Shown one piece after another: positions 1 through 9,979 of a stretch of DNA of 64,000 nt; position 1 is the stretch's first letter; every line of letters starts with the position of its first letter. Position numbers and translations under genes: made by a program. This DNA is from Marinobacter goseongensis (lineage in GTDB: Bacteria; Pseudomonadota; Gammaproteobacteria; Pseudomonadales; Oleiphilaceae). The stretch spans positions 124,001 through 188,000 of the forward strand of contig NZ_JAKZAI010000002.1 in the NCBI RefSeq assembly GCF_023156235.1, written 5' to 3'. Under the pieces are notes generated by a model, which saw only the letters and a program-made list of their open reading frames with translations, was not told where the DNA came from and searched no databases.

Positions 1-960
1 GCCGCTTCCGCTCTCACCAACGATCCCCAGGGTTTCACCTCGAGCCAGCGTAAAACTGACGTCCTGAACCGCATGGTAAAATTTAGAGGAGCGGCCGAAC
101 AGGCTCTTGCTGGTGATGAAACGAACGTTCAGTTTGTCAATTTCCATCAGCGGGGCGCCGGACTGCACTTGCATGACCGGTGCGGCGGGAGGTTCAGCAT
201 CCAGCAAGCGACGGGTGTAGGGATGCCGGGGAGCGCTGAACAGCTCGGCAGTCGGCCCCTCTTCAACCAGTTTGCCCCGTTCCATCACCGCCACACTGTC
301 GGCATATCGGTGCACAATGGACAGGTCATGGGTGATCAGAAGAATGGCCATCCCCATTTTTCCCTGAAGCTCACGCAACAGTTCCAGCACCTGTCGCTGA
401 ACGGTGACATCCAGTGCGGTGGTGGGCTCGTCGGCGATCAGCAGGTCGGGCTCGTTGGCCAGGGCCATGGCAATCATTACGCGCTGCTTCTGCCCACCGG
501 ACAACTGATGGGGGTAGCTTCCCAGGCGGGTCGCGGGCTCGGGAATCCCCACCAGCTCCAGCAATTCTATGCAGCGCTGACGCGCCTGTGGGCCGCGCAT
601 GCCCTTGTGAAGCGACAGCGTTTCAGTGATCTGCTTTTCCACGGTGTGCAGCGGATTCAGGGAGGTCATGGGCTCCTGGAAGATCATGCTGATGTGATGG
701 CCCCGAATCTGGCGCAGGCGCCTTTCAGTGGCTTTCAGCATGTCTTCGCCATTGAACAGGATCTGTCCGCTCGGGTAGCTGGCGTGGCGTTCATCCAGCA
801 GCCTGAGGATCGAGAGCGCAGACACCGACTTGCCAGAGCCGCTCTCACCGACCAGCGCCAGAGTTTCGCCCTGGCGGAGGTTGATGGACAGCTGGTCCAC
901 CACCACCTCACTGTGGTCAAAGCTGATGGACAGATTGGAGATTTCCAGCAGATTGGCCAT
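1..960 (-). CDS. yejF: YejF-like peptide ABC importer, ATP-binding protein (partial at left edge)
   Basis: This is the ATPase of the YejABEF-type oligopeptide importer and would drive uptake from the cytoplasmic face. The ATG at 960 begins MANLLEIS, and 320 codons are visible before the window edge cuts the gene. The first nucleotide-binding domain is complete: Walker A GESGSGKS at residues 38-45, Q-loop near MIFQEP (92-97), signature LSGGQ near 153-157, and Walker B LLIADEP near 173-179. A second domain has just started, and its Walker A (GESGSG) lies at the edge, so this is the fused two-domain form usual for YejF. It is last in the leftward order yejA-yejB-yejE-yejF and starts one base after the yejE stop. 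The fusion and synteny are why I choose YejF over a generic DppD/OppD. Confidence 0.93.
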   Translation of the reverse strand, partial: MANLLEISNLSISFDHSEVVVDQLSINLRQGETLALVGESGSGKSVSALSILRLLDERHASYPSGQILFNGEDMLKATERRLRQIRGHHISMIFQEPMTSLNPLHTVEKQITETLSLHKGMRGPQARQRCIELLELVGIPEPATRLGSYPHQLSGGQKQRVMIAMALANEPDLLIADEPTTALDVTVQRQVLELLRELQGKMGMAILLITHDLSIVHRYADSVAVMERGKLVEEGPTAELFSAPRHPYTRRLLDAEPPAAPVMQVQSGAPLMEIDKLNVRFITSKSLFGRSSKFYHAVQDVSFTLARGETLGIVGESGSG

Positions 961-961
961 A

Positions 962-1984
962 TCAGTTCTTTCTCGGATCGAAGGCGTCTCGGACGGCTTC
1001 ACCGACGAACACCAGCAGGGTCAGCATGACCGACAACGACACAAAGGCGGAAATACCAAGCCACGGCGCGTGGAGATTGGCTTTGCCCTGGGCGATAAGC
1101 TCCCCCAGTGACGGCGAGCCCGAGGGCAACCCGAAGCCCAGAAAATCCAGGGACGTGAGTCCGGTGATGGCCCCGGTCAGAATGAATGGCAGAAAGGTCA
1201 GGGTGGCAACCATGGCGTTGGGCAGAATGTGGCGGAACATGATTTTGCGGTTGCCCAGCCCCAGCGCCCGGGCGGCACGGACGTACTCGAAATTCCGCGC
1301 CCGGAGAAATTCGGCGCGAACCACATCCACCAGTCCCATCCAGCTGAACAGCAGCATGATCCCCAGTAACCACCAGAAATTCGGCTGCACAATACTGGAT
1401 AGAATGATCAGCAGGTAAAGCACGGGAAGCCCGGACCACACCTCAATAAAGCGCTGGCCCAGCAGATCCACCTTGCCGCCGTAATACCCCTGAATGGCTC
1501 CGACGATCACGCCGACAATACAACTGGCGATGGTCAGGGTCAGACCGAACAACACGGAAATGCGGAAGCCATAGATGACCCGGGCGGCCACATCACGCCC
1601 TTGATCATCAGTGCCGAGCCAGTTCTCGAGGGTAGGGGGCGCCGGTGAGGGTACCTCAAGGTGGTAATTGATGGTGTCATAGCTGAAGCGAATCGGGGGC
1701 CAGAGCATCCAGCCATTGGCTTTGATTTCATCAGCGATAAACGAATCCCGGTAGTCTGCCTCGGACGGAAGGAAACCGCCGAAAGTCTCTTCCGGAATGG
1801 ATTCAGCCACTGGAAAGTAGAGTTCTCCCTTGTAGGACACTACGAGGGGGGAATCGTTAGCAATCAGCTCGGCAACCAGCGACAGTCCGAACAACGCCAG
1901 AAAAATCCAGAGTGACCAGAAGCCACGGCGATTTTTGCGGAAATTGTGCAGCCGGCGTTGCTGGATGGGGGTCAGTGCTTTCAT
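962..1984 (-). CDS. yejE: YejE-like peptide ABC importer, inner-membrane permease
   Basis: A 340-residue permease of the DppC/YejE type. It forms half of the membrane channel for di- or oligopeptides. Visible features are an N-terminal cytoplasmic stretch and first membrane helix (about 22-43), a periplasmic segment of about 90 residues, then the conserved core with GTDDQGRDV (the typical LGTDxxGRDV box). Further helices and the EAA-like loop (VRAARALGLGNRKIMFRHILPN) contact the ATPase. The large periplasmic insert is normal for this subfamily. It starts three bases after the yejB stop, so translational coupling is likely. Confidence 0.93.
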   Translation of the reverse strand: MKALTPIQQRRLHNFRKNRRGFWSLWIFLALFGLSLVAELIANDSPLVVSYKGELYFPVAESIPEETFGGFLPSEADYRDSFIADEIKANGWMLWPPIRFSYDTINYHLEVPSPAPPTLENWLGTDDQGRDVAARVIYGFRISVLFGLTLTIASCIVGVIVGAIQGYYGGKVDLLGQRFIEVWSGLPVLYLLIILSSIVQPNFWWLLGIMLLFSWMGLVDVVRAEFLRARNFEYVRAARALGLGNRKIMFRHILPNAMVATLTFLPFILTGAITGLTSLDFLGFGLPSGSPSLGELIAQGKANLHAPWLGISAFVSLSVMLTLLVFVGEAVRDAFDPRKN

Positions 1985-1987
1985 GTA

Positions 1988-3070
1988 TCAGGCACCCTCC
2001 CGGCTTTCAAAATCGATTCGCGGATCCACCAGAACGTAGGTGATGTCGCTGATCAGCTTCAGAACCAGTCCCATCAGGGTAAAAATGTACAACGTGCCAA
2101 AGATGACCGGGTAATCACGGTTCAATGCCGCTTCGAAACCGAGCAGCCCGAGGCCGTCCAGTGAGAAGATCACTTCGATAAGGAGAGATCCGGTAAAGAA
2201 CAGAGCCACCAGAACGCCCGGCAGACTGGCGATGACGATCAGCATGGCATTGCGGAAGACATGGCCGTAGAGCACCTGTTTTTCCTCCAGGCCTTTTGCT
2301 CTTGCGGTTACCACATACTGCTTGCTGATCTCATCCAGGAACGAGTTCTTGGTCAGCAGGGTGAGGGTGGCAAAACCGCCAATCACATTAGCGGTGACCG
2401 GTAATGCCAGGTGCCAGAAATAATCGCCGATCTTCTGGTACCAGTTGAGCTCGTCAAAGTTTGACGAGGTCAGGCCTCGCAGAGGAAACCAGTCGAAATA
2501 ACTGCCACCGGCGAACAGCACGATCAGCAGAATCGCGAATAGGAACCCGGGAATGGCGTAGCCCACAACGATGGCCGAGCTGCTCCAGACATCGAATCGG
2601 GAACCATCGGACACCGCCTTACGGATACCGAGCGGGATCGAGATCAGATAGATGATCAGGGTTGACCACAAACCCAGGGAGATGGAGACGGGCATCTTGT
2701 CGACAATCAGCTCGAGAACGGTGCGCTCTCGAAAGAACGATTCCCCGAAATTGAAGGTGGCATAGTCCCCTAGCATTTTGAAGAAGCGCTCATGGGCCGG
2801 CTTGTCAAAACCATACATGATCTCGATTTCCCGGAGCATTTCGTCCGGTATGCCGCGGGACCCGCGGGAATCTCCACCCGAGGCAACCTCGCCGCCGCTG
2901 CCACCCCCGCTGGCGCGGGAAAGGGCCCCACCACCGTGGCCTTCCATTTCGGCAATCAGTTGCTCAACCGGACCGCCAGGCGCAGCCTGCACAATCACGA
3001 AGTTCAACAACATGATGCCGATCAGGGTCGGTATGATCAGCGCCAGCCTTCGGAGTATGTAAACGCCCAT
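1988..3070 (-). CDS. yejB: YejB-like peptide ABC importer, inner-membrane permease
   Basis: A 360-residue permease of the DppB/YejB type, partner of YejE. It begins [16 protein letters not shown], a classic first helix. A Gly/Ser-rich periplasmic insert lies at about 46-75, followed by the [15 protein letters not shown] segment that is very close to what I recall of E. coli YejB. The EAA loop ([24 protein letters not shown]) and the C-terminal LVDPRIDFE tail are both typical. The low-complexity insert also exists in the E. coli protein, so I do not treat it as damage. yejA lies 46 bases upstream. Confidence 0.94.
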   Translation of the reverse strand: MGVYILRRLALIIPTLIGIMLLNFVIVQAAPGGPVEQLIAEMEGHGGGALSRASGGGSGGEVASGGDSRGSRGIPDEMLREIEIMYGFDKPAHERFFKMLGDYATFNFGESFFRERTVLELIVDKMPVSISLGLWSTLIIYLISIPLGIRKAVSDGSRFDVWSSSAIVVGYAIPGFLFAILLIVLFAGGSYFDWFPLRGLTSSNFDELNWYQKIGDYFWHLALPVTANVIGGFATLTLLTKNSFLDEISKQYVVTARAKGLEEKQVLYGHVFRNAMLIVIASLPGVLVALFFTGSLLIEVIFSLDGLGLLGFEAALNRDYPVIFGTLYIFTLMGLVLKLISDITYVLVDPRIDFESREGA

Positions 3071-3116
3071 CTAATGGATTCCCTTCGCCGCTACGGTGGT
3101 GTGCAGAACCATGGGG

Positions 3117-4940
3117 TCAGAGCTGTATCCACCAGTTATCGATATCAATACCGTTCTTGGGCGTGTTACCCGGCTTTTTGAGGTAGGCCCAGTAGGCAAT
3201 CCGGTCACGGGGAAGGTACCACTGGGGAATCACGTAATGCCCGTGAAGAAGAACCCGATCAAGGGCTCGCACCCGATAGATCAGCTCCTCGCGGTCAGGG
3301 GCCCGGATCACTTTGCCAACCAGCTCATCGACCACCGGATCATTTACGCCCATGTAGTTTCGTGAGCCCGGTACGTCCAGATTGGAGGAGTGCCAGTACT
3401 CCCGCTGCTCGTTTCCTGGGGAATCCGACTGAGGCAGCACCTGCGTGATCACGTCGTAGTCGTACTGACGAACCCGTTGAATATACTGGTTGGTGTCCAC
3501 CAGACGAATGGAAACGTCGATGCCCAGGCGGGCCAGATTGTTCTTCAGGGGCAACACTACCCGTTCAAAATTCTTCTGGTGAAGCAGGATCTCGAACGTG
3601 AGCGGTTTGCCGGTTTCAGTGTGGGTCATTTTGCCATTCTGGATGTCATACCCGGCATCCTTGAGCAAGCCCATGGCTTTCCGGAGGTTGTCCCGCAGCC
3701 CGCCTTTGCCGTCGATGACGGGCGGTTGATAGACCTGTTCGAATACCGCGGCGGGCAATTGGTCCCGGTACGGCTCAAGAATTTCAAGCTCGCGGCCTTC
3801 CGGCAATCCGCTGGAGGCCAGCTCGCTGTTCTCGAAGAAACTTTTGGTGCGGGTGTACTGGTCGTAGAACAGGTTTTTGTTCGCCCACTCGAAATCGAAG
3901 GCGTGGGACAGGGCCTCCCTGACGCGGGCATCCGAGAACATAGTTTTGCGGGTGTTGAGGGCGAACGCCTGCATGCCTGCAGGGCGGTGATGCTCGATGG
4001 CTTCGGTGACGATGGTGCCGTTGTCAAAACGGTCACCGGTGTAGGCGGTGGCCCAGTTCTTCGCTGAGGGCTCTACCCGGAAATCAAAGCTGCCGGCTTT
4101 GAAGGCTTCCAGAGCAACGGTGTCGTCAGAGTAGTAATCAAACCGTATTTCATCGAAGTTGAAACGCCCTTTGCGGGTTGCCAGATCTTTCGCCCAGTAA
4201 TCATCTGCGCGCTTGAAGGTGATCGACCGACCAGCGTCGAAATCGCCAATCTGATAGGGGCCACTTCCGACCGGGCGGGTCAGGCCGGCACGTCCGAACT
4301 CCCGTCCCTCCCAATAATGGGCCGGTAGAATCGGCATCTGCCCGAGGATCAGGGGCAATTCGCGATTGGTGGTGTCGCTGAAATCAAAGCGAACCGTATG
4401 ATCGTCTACAACGGTTACTTTGCTCACATCTGCGTAGTAGTTGCGATAAAAGGGGTGGCCCTCGGTGGTCAGAATCTCGAACGAAAACTTTACGTCGGCT
4501 GCGGTGATGGGCTCATCATCGTGGAACCGCGCCTGCTCGTTCAGATGAAACGTCACGTAGCTGCGGTTATCCGGGGTTTCAATGGATTCTGCGATCAGTC
4601 CGTAAGCGCTGAACGGCTCATCGTCCGAGGATTCCAGCAGCGTGTCGTAAAGGTAGCTACTGACGCCTGACGCAGGCACGCCCCGAATGACAAACGGATT
4701 GAAGGAGTCGTACCCGTTGGCAACAACCGCCATTCTGAGGGTGCCGGCTTTGGGGGCTTCGGGGTTGACGTAATCGAAGTGGCTGAACCCCTTCGGGTAC
4801 GTGGGTTCCCCGTGCATGGCGATCCCGTGTTGCGGCTCGACCGCGGTGTCGGCGCTGTGAGCCGGGGTCACGGTGGCGGCCATGAACACCGCCAGGGAAC
4901 AAAACGACGTAAGGTATGAGGCTTTCCGTGTTTTTGTCAT
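3117..4940 (-). CDS. yejA: YejA-like periplasmic peptide-binding protein
   Basis: An extracellular solute-binding protein (family 5) that captures peptides in the periplasm for YejBEF. Length is 607 residues, near the usual 600. The N-terminus has a Sec signal peptide: a basic start (MTKTRKAS), a hydrophobic stretch, and AHSAD as probable cleavage region near residue 30. The mature part begins with the HGIAMHGEPTYPKGFSHFDY region and carries the family-typical RPVGSGPY segment. It is first of four genes, and the operon promoter should lie in 4941-5020. The exact substrate cannot be read from sequence. In E. coli this system is known for microcin C uptake. Confidence 0.93.
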   Translation of the reverse strand: MTKTRKASYLTSFCSLAVFMAATVTPAHSADTAVEPQHGIAMHGEPTYPKGFSHFDYVNPEAPKAGTLRMAVVANGYDSFNPFVIRGVPASGVSSYLYDTLLESSDDEPFSAYGLIAESIETPDNRSYVTFHLNEQARFHDDEPITAADVKFSFEILTTEGHPFYRNYYADVSKVTVVDDHTVRFDFSDTTNRELPLILGQMPILPAHYWEGREFGRAGLTRPVGSGPYQIGDFDAGRSITFKRADDYWAKDLATRKGRFNFDEIRFDYYSDDTVALEAFKAGSFDFRVEPSAKNWATAYTGDRFDNGTIVTEAIEHHRPAGMQAFALNTRKTMFSDARVREALSHAFDFEWANKNLFYDQYTRTKSFFENSELASSGLPEGRELEILEPYRDQLPAAVFEQVYQPPVIDGKGGLRDNLRKAMGLLKDAGYDIQNGKMTHTETGKPLTFEILLHQKNFERVVLPLKNNLARLGIDVSIRLVDTNQYIQRVRQYDYDVITQVLPQSDSPGNEQREYWHSSNLDVPGSRNYMGVNDPVVDELVGKVIRAPDREELIYRVRALDRVLLHGHYVIPQWYLPRDRIAYWAYLKKPGNTPKNGIDIDNWWIQL

Positions 4941-5020
4941 AGATCTCGCACGCTTTGATGATTCGTCCAGGATTCAGTGATTCTTTTTATTCCCCGGAGT
5001 TCCCGCTGCACGCGAAATCT

Positions 5021-6775
5021 TCAGGGGCTGTTCCTGATATCCACGTAGAGTACCAGACTTTGCCCCGGCTGAAGATAACGTGCTGAATTCAGGTCGTTCC
5101 AGCTTGCGATGTCGCTCACATTCACGGCAAACCGGCTGGCAATGGTTGACAGCGAGTCGCCCTTGCGAACCCGGTAGCCCACTTTTCTCACCATGGCGTT
5201 ACCGCGGTTGTTGCTGGCAACGGCCGCGGGTTGTTGCTTGCTTTGGGACCAGATCACGATGCGTTTGCCGGGGATCAGGGGGTCGCCGGGCGCCATATTG
5301 TTCCAGGCGGCTACTTCGCGCACGGTGACGCGGTGTTCCCGGGCAATGTCCCAGAACGTGTCTCCACGCCTGACGGTGTAATCAACACGGGTACCACTGC
5401 GCCCGCGGGATTGCTTGCGTTCCAGACGTTGGCCAGCGCTGAGGGCGTATTTATCCGAGTTCTGGCTGGCCGAGGGGATCATCAGGCGCTGACCGATCCG
5501 TATCATGTCACCGTTGAGATTATTCACACGGCGAATGACTGACGGCGTCGTCGAGAATTTGCGGGCCACAGTGCTCAGACTGTCGCCGGACTGGACCTGA
5601 TAGTTGCGCCACGCAACCCTCTGGTCTTTCGGGATTTTCCCCAGAGCATCGCTGAAGGTGGCGGCCTTTTCTATCGGGATCAGTAACCTGTGCGGTCCGT
5701 CCGGTGAGGTGGCCCACCGGTTGAAGGAGGGGTTCAGCAGGTAAATTTCGTCCACGTCCACACCCGCCAGTTTGGCTGCCTGCGCCAGATCCAGCTGTGA
5801 TCCGGTGTCGACCACCTCGAAGTAGGGTTCGTCTTTCAGCGATGGAAGACTGATGCCGTAATCTTCCGGCTTGTCGAAGATTTTTGCCAGCGCGATCAGC
5901 TTTGGCACGTAATGTGTGGTTTCTTTGGGCAGCCTGAGCGACCAGTAATCGGTTGGCTTGCCGGCATTGCGATTGCGCCGCATGGCAATGGAAACGGTAC
6001 CGCCACCGCTGTTGTAGGCCGCCAGCGCAAGCGTGTAATCGCCATCGAAGCGCTTGGCGAGGCGATCAAGGTAGGTCAGGGCGGCGTCCGTTGCGGCGAT
6101 GACGTCACGGCGCTCGTCGTGCCACCAGCTCTGGGTCAGACCGAAGTATTTGCCGGTGCTCGGAATGAACTGCCAAAGCCCCGCAGCACGGCCATGGGAG
6201 TAGGCGAAAGGATCGAACGCGCTTTCGACAATGGGCAGCAACGCCAGCTCGGCCGGCAGCCCCCGCTTTTCGGTTTCGGTCACAATGTAGTGGAGATAGC
6301 GACTGCCACGCTCCACGACACGGTCGATGTAGCTGGGATGTTTGCGATACCAGTCCAGTTGGGTTTTGACTCTGGGGTCCGTCACGTCATGGTCGAGTTC
6401 AAATCCCGCTCGCAGGCGGCGCCACAAATCGGGCGTGGTATCCGCATCCTCATCAACGCGATTCGAAGGCGCATCCAGTTTGTCACGAGCCTCCTCGGCT
6501 GCAGCCTTGAGCTCCGGTGAGATGGCCTCGTCCAGCTGTGTGCGTGCTTCATTGCTGGACAGGCCTCCGGACTCGACCGATTCCTTCAGCTCGTTATCGC
6601 CAGCCGCCACGGTAGTTCGGCGTGAATCCAACGGATTGTCTGCGCCGTTTCTGCTGCTGTCGTCGTCAAAGTAAGAGGCCGGATTCATCCACTCCGGCGT
6701 GCTACTCTCGAGGGTTGTGCAACCGCTGAGTACGGCGCTGGCAATCAACACAGTGGAAAAACGTCTGACCGACAT
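5021..6775 (-). CDS. mltD: Membrane-bound lytic murein transglycosylase D with three LysM domains
   Basis: This enzyme cleaves the glycan strands of peptidoglycan without water to form 1,6-anhydromuropeptides at the outer membrane. It has 584 residues. A lipoprotein signal with lipobox LSGC places the lipidated cysteine near residue 19. A variable linker follows, then the SLT domain, whose catalytic Glu is in LLPIVESAFDPFA with the downstream AAGLWQFIPSTG motif. Three C-terminal LysM repeats start at about 391 (YQVQSGDSLST), 466 (YTVRRGDTFWD) and 531 (YRVRKGDSLST). The gene lies between gloB and yejA, all leftward, an order also seen in Pseudomonas. The linker from about 30 to 120 is rich in charged residues and probably flexible. 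Confidence 0.95.
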   Translation of the reverse strand: MSVRRFSTVLIASAVLSGCTTLESSTPEWMNPASYFDDDSSRNGADNPLDSRRTTVAAGDNELKESVESGGLSSNEARTQLDEAISPELKAAAEEARDKLDAPSNRVDEDADTTPDLWRRLRAGFELDHDVTDPRVKTQLDWYRKHPSYIDRVVERGSRYLHYIVTETEKRGLPAELALLPIVESAFDPFAYSHGRAAGLWQFIPSTGKYFGLTQSWWHDERRDVIAATDAALTYLDRLAKRFDGDYTLALAAYNSGGGTVSIAMRRNRNAGKPTDYWSLRLPKETTHYVPKLIALAKIFDKPEDYGISLPSLKDEPYFEVVDTGSQLDLAQAAKLAGVDVDEIYLLNPSFNRWATSPDGPHRLLIPIEKAATFSDALGKIPKDQRVAWRNYQVQSGDSLSTVARKFSTTPSVIRRVNNLNGDMIRIGQRLMIPSASQNSDKYALSAGQRLERKQSRGRSGTRVDYTVRRGDTFWDIAREHRVTVREVAAWNNMAPGDPLIPGKRIVIWSQSKQQPAAVASNNRGNAMVRKVGYRVRKGDSLSTIASRFAVNVSDIASWNDLNSARYLQPGQSLVLYVDIRNSP

Positions 6776-6931
6776 AATAGGACTTCCGGCTGGATTACAA
6801 CGCCGGCCTGTGTCAAAAAGCCGGCGATATTTAATAAGTTACAGTTCTGAAATTAGACGGATTCTATGAGAAGCGCTCAAACAGGGTCAAGAAACCTCTC
6901 GTTACGTCATTGAGAGGATTTGTTAACCGCG

Positions 6932-7726
6932 TCAGAAGTGATCCTTGCCGTGGCGGATTGCCGCAAACACGTCGTTCGCGCTTTCTGCCGGCAAGCCATT
7001 GTTCGCACAATAGGTTTGGGCTACTGCGATGACCGCCGGATCGTCCCAGCGCAGGAAAGGATTCATCCGTTTCTCATCTCCCAGAACGGACGGCACGGTG
7101 GGCTTGTTCTGGTCACGGTTTGCCTGACAGGCTGCTTCGAACTGCGTCAGGGCGATATCATCCGGCAACCAATGACGCGCAAAGCGAAGATTGGCCAGCG
7201 TGTACTCGTGGGCACAGTAGACCCGGGTGTTGTCGGGCAGTTGCCGCAGGCTGGCAAGGGATTCACGCATCTGTGCCGGAGAGCCCTCGAACAGGCGGCC
7301 ACAGCCGCAGACAAAGAGGGTGTCGCCACAAAACAGCACCGGGTGGTCATTTACCGGCGTGTCAGTGAAAAAGGCGATATGATCAAGCGTATGGCCAGGA
7401 ACGCCAAGCACCTGGAAGGTCAGACCATTCCAGATGACTTCGCCTCCTGGATGAACCGGGTGGGTTATGCCTCCGAAGGGCGATCCGGCGGGACCGACGA
7501 TGCGGCAGTCGGCGGTTTCGGCAGCCAGGCTTTTCACACCGCCAACGTGGTCGGGATGGTGATGGGTGACGAGGATGGTGTCCAGCGCCAGGCTGTGCTC
7601 GGCAAGATGCCTGCGGACGGGATCCGCCTGGCCGGGGTCTACAATTAATGCCTTGCCCGTCTGGTGGTCCGCGAGGCACCAGATATAGTTGTCATTGAAC
7701 GCAGGGATGGGCGTAATGGTCAGCAT
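6932..7726 (-). CDS. gloB: Hydroxyacylglutathione hydrolase (glyoxalase II)
   Basis: A metallo-beta-lactamase fold thioesterase that hydrolyses S-lactoylglutathione to lactate and glutathione, the second step of methylglyoxal detoxification. The ATG at 7726 ([16 protein letters not shown]) gives 264 residues. A start four codons upstream is possible, but the family begins at this Met. The binuclear metal motif THHHPDH is at about residues 54-60. The later ligands are in [16 protein letters not shown] and CAHEYT, so the active site is complete. It is divergent from the methyltransferase gene at 7803. Confidence 0.95.
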   Translation of the reverse strand: MLTITPIPAFNDNYIWCLADHQTGKALIVDPGQADPVRRHLAEHSLALDTILVTHHHPDHVGGVKSLAAETADCRIVGPAGSPFGGITHPVHPGGEVIWNGLTFQVLGVPGHTLDHIAFFTDTPVNDHPVLFCGDTLFVCGCGRLFEGSPAQMRESLASLRQLPDNTRVYCAHEYTLANLRFARHWLPDDIALTQFEAACQANRDQNKPTVPSVLGDEKRMNPFLRWDDPAVIAVAQTYCANNGLPAESANDVFAAIRHGKDHF

Positions 7727-7802
7727 AGGGCCTCGCATGTAGCAAAAATGTGTGCCTGTTATGATAGAGCATTAACCAGGTCGTCCCAAGGGCGACCCCC
7801 AA

Positions 7803-8636
7803 ATGGTCAGGGATACGCAGACAATGCCACCAAGCACAGCAGTTGATTACGCACAACGGCATGACAGCTTTGAGCGCTGGTACCAGACGCCACTGGGGCG
7901 TGCGTTGCTTGCTGACCAACGGGCCTGCGTTGATGCGCAGATTGAAAAGCTCACGGGCGCGCGACAGTTGCAGGTAGGCGTCAGCCATCGGTTCCCGCTG
8001 GCCAGCGGTGCCGATTTTGCCCAGAAAATTGTAACTACGCCCCGCTGGAGCCCTGCCATACCGGACGGCGTTGCGGTGTGCGACGCTGACGAGCTGCCGT
8101 TCCCCGGAGATTCCATGGATCTGGTGATTCTGCATCACACCGCCGATTTTTCACCGCATCCTCATCAGGCGTTACGGGAGGCGGCGCGCGTGTTGAGGGG
8201 GGAGGGGTCCATTCTGTTGATCGGGTTTAACCCACTCAGTGTCTGGGGCGTGCGACGCTTGTTGTCGAGAGCGCGAAGCGGCCCCTGGGGCGGACGTTTC
8301 CTGATGAAAAGCCGTATGGAAGACTGGCTCAGATTGCTGGATTTTTCGGTGGAACACTCCCGCTCCTGTTTTTATCGGTTGCCGCTGCACAAGGCCGAGG
8401 CCGGGCAAAAGATGAGCCTGTTTGAATCTGTATGCGGCAATGGCATTCTGCCTGTTGGGGCCTATTACTGTATCCTTGCCAGAAAACGGGTCTGCTCACG
8501 CATGCCCCGTCGTCCGGCGTGGCGGCAACAGAAAGTGATTCCGTTGCCCGGTACCGGAACGGTTGGCGCTTCTCGCGGATGCGCCAGCCAGGTCAACATT
8601 GAAACACGAGATCTTGGGAGTGGTCATGGCCGGTAA
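7803..8636 (+). CDS. Class I SAM-dependent methyltransferase (Methyltransf_11 type)
   Basis: A 277-residue cytoplasmic methyltransferase of unknown substrate. The SAM-binding core is recognisable from [23 protein letters not shown], where the acidic and post-II motifs lie. The next strand, [22 protein letters not shown], is the usual 'report-card' region after motif II. Motif I (the Gly-rich loop) is degenerate. I keep the ATG at 7803, but an in-frame ATG at 7824 (MPPSTAV), with GGGA upstream, is equally plausible. The gene always sits between gloB and rnhA in Pseudomonas-like genomes as I recall. Its 3' end overlaps the rnhA start by 11 bases, so the two are probably co-translated. Confidence 0.8.
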   Translation: MVRDTQTMPPSTAVDYAQRHDSFERWYQTPLGRALLADQRACVDAQIEKLTGARQLQVGVSHRFPLASGADFAQKIVTTPRWSPAIPDGVAVCDADELPFPGDSMDLVILHHTADFSPHPHQALREAARVLRGEGSILLIGFNPLSVWGVRRLLSRARSGPWGGRFLMKSRMEDWLRLLDFSVEHSRSCFYRLPLHKAEAGQKMSLFESVCGNGILPVGAYYCILARKRVCSRMPRRPAWRQQKVIPLPGTGTVGASRGCASQVNIETRDLGSGHGR

Positions 8637-9069
8637 GGTTGTTCTGTATACCGATGGCGCCTGTAAGGGCAATCCGGGGCCCGGAGGGTGGGGCGTGGTA
8701 CTCCGTTACGGCGATGTACGCAAAACCCTGCACGGTGGGGAATCTCAAACCACCAACAACCGTATGGAGCTCATGGCTGCCATCAAAGGGTTGGAAGCGC
8801 TGAAACGGCCGTGTGAGGTTGAGCTCTACACTGATTCCCAGTACGTGCGCAAAGGGATCATCGAGTGGATGGCCGGGTGGAAGCGCAACGGCTGGAAGAC
8901 TTCGGCGAAAAAGCCGGTGAAAAATGAGGACCTGTGGCGGGAGCTTGATGATGAAGTGGCTCGCCACCAGGTGAACTGGCATTGGGTAAAAGGACACTCC
9001 GGTGTGCCCGACAACGAGCTGGCAGACGAGCTGGCCAATCGGGGTGTGGACGAGTTGGCGAACGCGTAG
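8626..9069 (+). CDS. rnhA: Ribonuclease HI
   Basis: Degrades the RNA strand of RNA-DNA hybrids, removing primers and R-loops. The start is the ATG at 8626 ([12 protein letters not shown]), preceded by a GGGAG ribosome site. The 147-residue product is slightly shorter than the 155 of E. coli. The four catalytic acids are visible: Asp10 in [13 protein letters not shown], Glu in NNRMELMA, Asp in YTDSQYV and Asp in DNELADELA. The reading frame extends upstream to 8563, but that part lies inside the methyltransferase gene and is not expected to be translated. dnaQ follows after 16 bases, the usual rnhA-dnaQ pairing. Confidence 0.96.
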   Translation: MAGKVVLYTDGACKGNPGPGGWGVVLRYGDVRKTLHGGESQTTNNRMELMAAIKGLEALKRPCEVELYTDSQYVRKGIIEWMAGWKRNGWKTSAKKPVKNEDLWRELDDEVARHQVNWHWVKGHSGVPDNELADELANRGVDELANA

Positions 9070-9085
9070 GCAAATAAGGTAGGGC

Positions 9086-9799
9086 ATGAGACAGATAGTA
9101 CTGGATACAGAAACCACCGGTATTGATCCCAACGAGGGTCACCGCATTATCGAAATCGGCTGTGTGGAAATGATGGAGCGGCAACTGACCGGCCGTAACT
9201 ACCATGTTTACATCAACCCCCAGCGGGAGGTTGAGGCCGAAGCGATCACGGTGCACGGGATCACCAACGAGTTTCTTACAGACAAGCCGGTGTTTGCCGA
9301 AATAGCTGACGAGTTCTTCGAGTTTATCAAGGGCGCCGAACTGGTTATCCATAACGCCGCTTTCGACGTCGGCTTCATGGATTCGGAATTCGCCCGTCTC
9401 AAGCCGGTACGCAAAACTGCTGAACATTGCGGCGTGGTTGACTCACTGGCCATCGCGCGCAAGAAGCACCCGGGTCAGAAAAACAACCTTGACGCACTGT
9501 GTAAGCGTTACGGGGTCGACAACAGCAATCGTGAGCTGCACGGCGCCCTGCTGGATGCGGAGATCCTCGCGGACGTCTACCTTCTGCTCACGGGGGGGCA
9601 AACGGCGTTGTCACTGGATGCCGGCAGCGAGGAGGGAGGCGGCTCTGGTGGTGTCCGGCGGCTATCAGCAGAACGAAAGCCACTACGGGTTCTGAAAGCG
9701 TCTGCCGATGAGGCCCGGGCCCACGTCGAGTTCATGGATGCACTTGCAAAGCAGGCCGGTGGTACTGTCTGGAACCGCATCGAGAATCCGGGCGATTAG
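9086..9799 (+). CDS. dnaQ: DNA polymerase III epsilon subunit (3'-5' proofreading exonuclease)
   Basis: The proofreading subunit of the replicative polymerase. The 237-residue protein starts MRQIVLDTETTGIDP. Exo I acids are Asp7 and Glu9, Exo II is HNAAFDVGFMD, and Exo III is HGALLDAEILADVYL, a DEDDh exonuclease with its conserved His. The C-terminal tail after about residue 185 is a flexible Gly/Ser-rich linker and then the alpha-binding region. It is preceded by rnhA in the same direction and followed by a 180-bp gap. Confidence 0.96.
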   Translation: MRQIVLDTETTGIDPNEGHRIIEIGCVEMMERQLTGRNYHVYINPQREVEAEAITVHGITNEFLTDKPVFAEIADEFFEFIKGAELVIHNAAFDVGFMDSEFARLKPVRKTAEHCGVVDSLAIARKKHPGQKNNLDALCKRYGVDNSNRELHGALLDAEILADVYLLLTGGQTALSLDAGSEEGGGSGGVRRLSAERKPLRVLKASADEARAHVEFMDALAKQAGGTVWNRIENPGD

Positions 9800-9870
9800 A
9801 CCTGACCGGATTTCATACACGGGAAGTGAGAACTGCATCTTCCTGTACCATTTGTTACATTCCGGGTTTC

Positions 9871-9898
9871 TTGAGCAACTTGAGTTTTGTGTTATAAG
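9871..9898 (+). promoter_or_regulatory. Candidate sigma-70 promoter of the fimL-like gene
   Basis: TTGAGC at 9871-9876 and TATAAG at 9893-9898 are separated by 16 bases and lie about 80 bases before the start codon at 9980. The two hexamers match the -35 and -10 consensus at four to five positions each. This rests on sequence only, and no operator was recognised nearby. Confidence 0.45.
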
Positions 9899-9979
9899 TA
9901 ATGATTAGTTCGCCACTTTTTTGCGAACAGTAATAAGAATAGGACGCGGTAGTCTCCGCAACATTAACAGGAAGCGTTT

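Noticed and set aside
73..1029. A 318-codon plus-strand open frame at the left edge
   Set aside because: It lies opposite yejF, whose ATPase motifs are unambiguous, and its own translation shows no family pattern.
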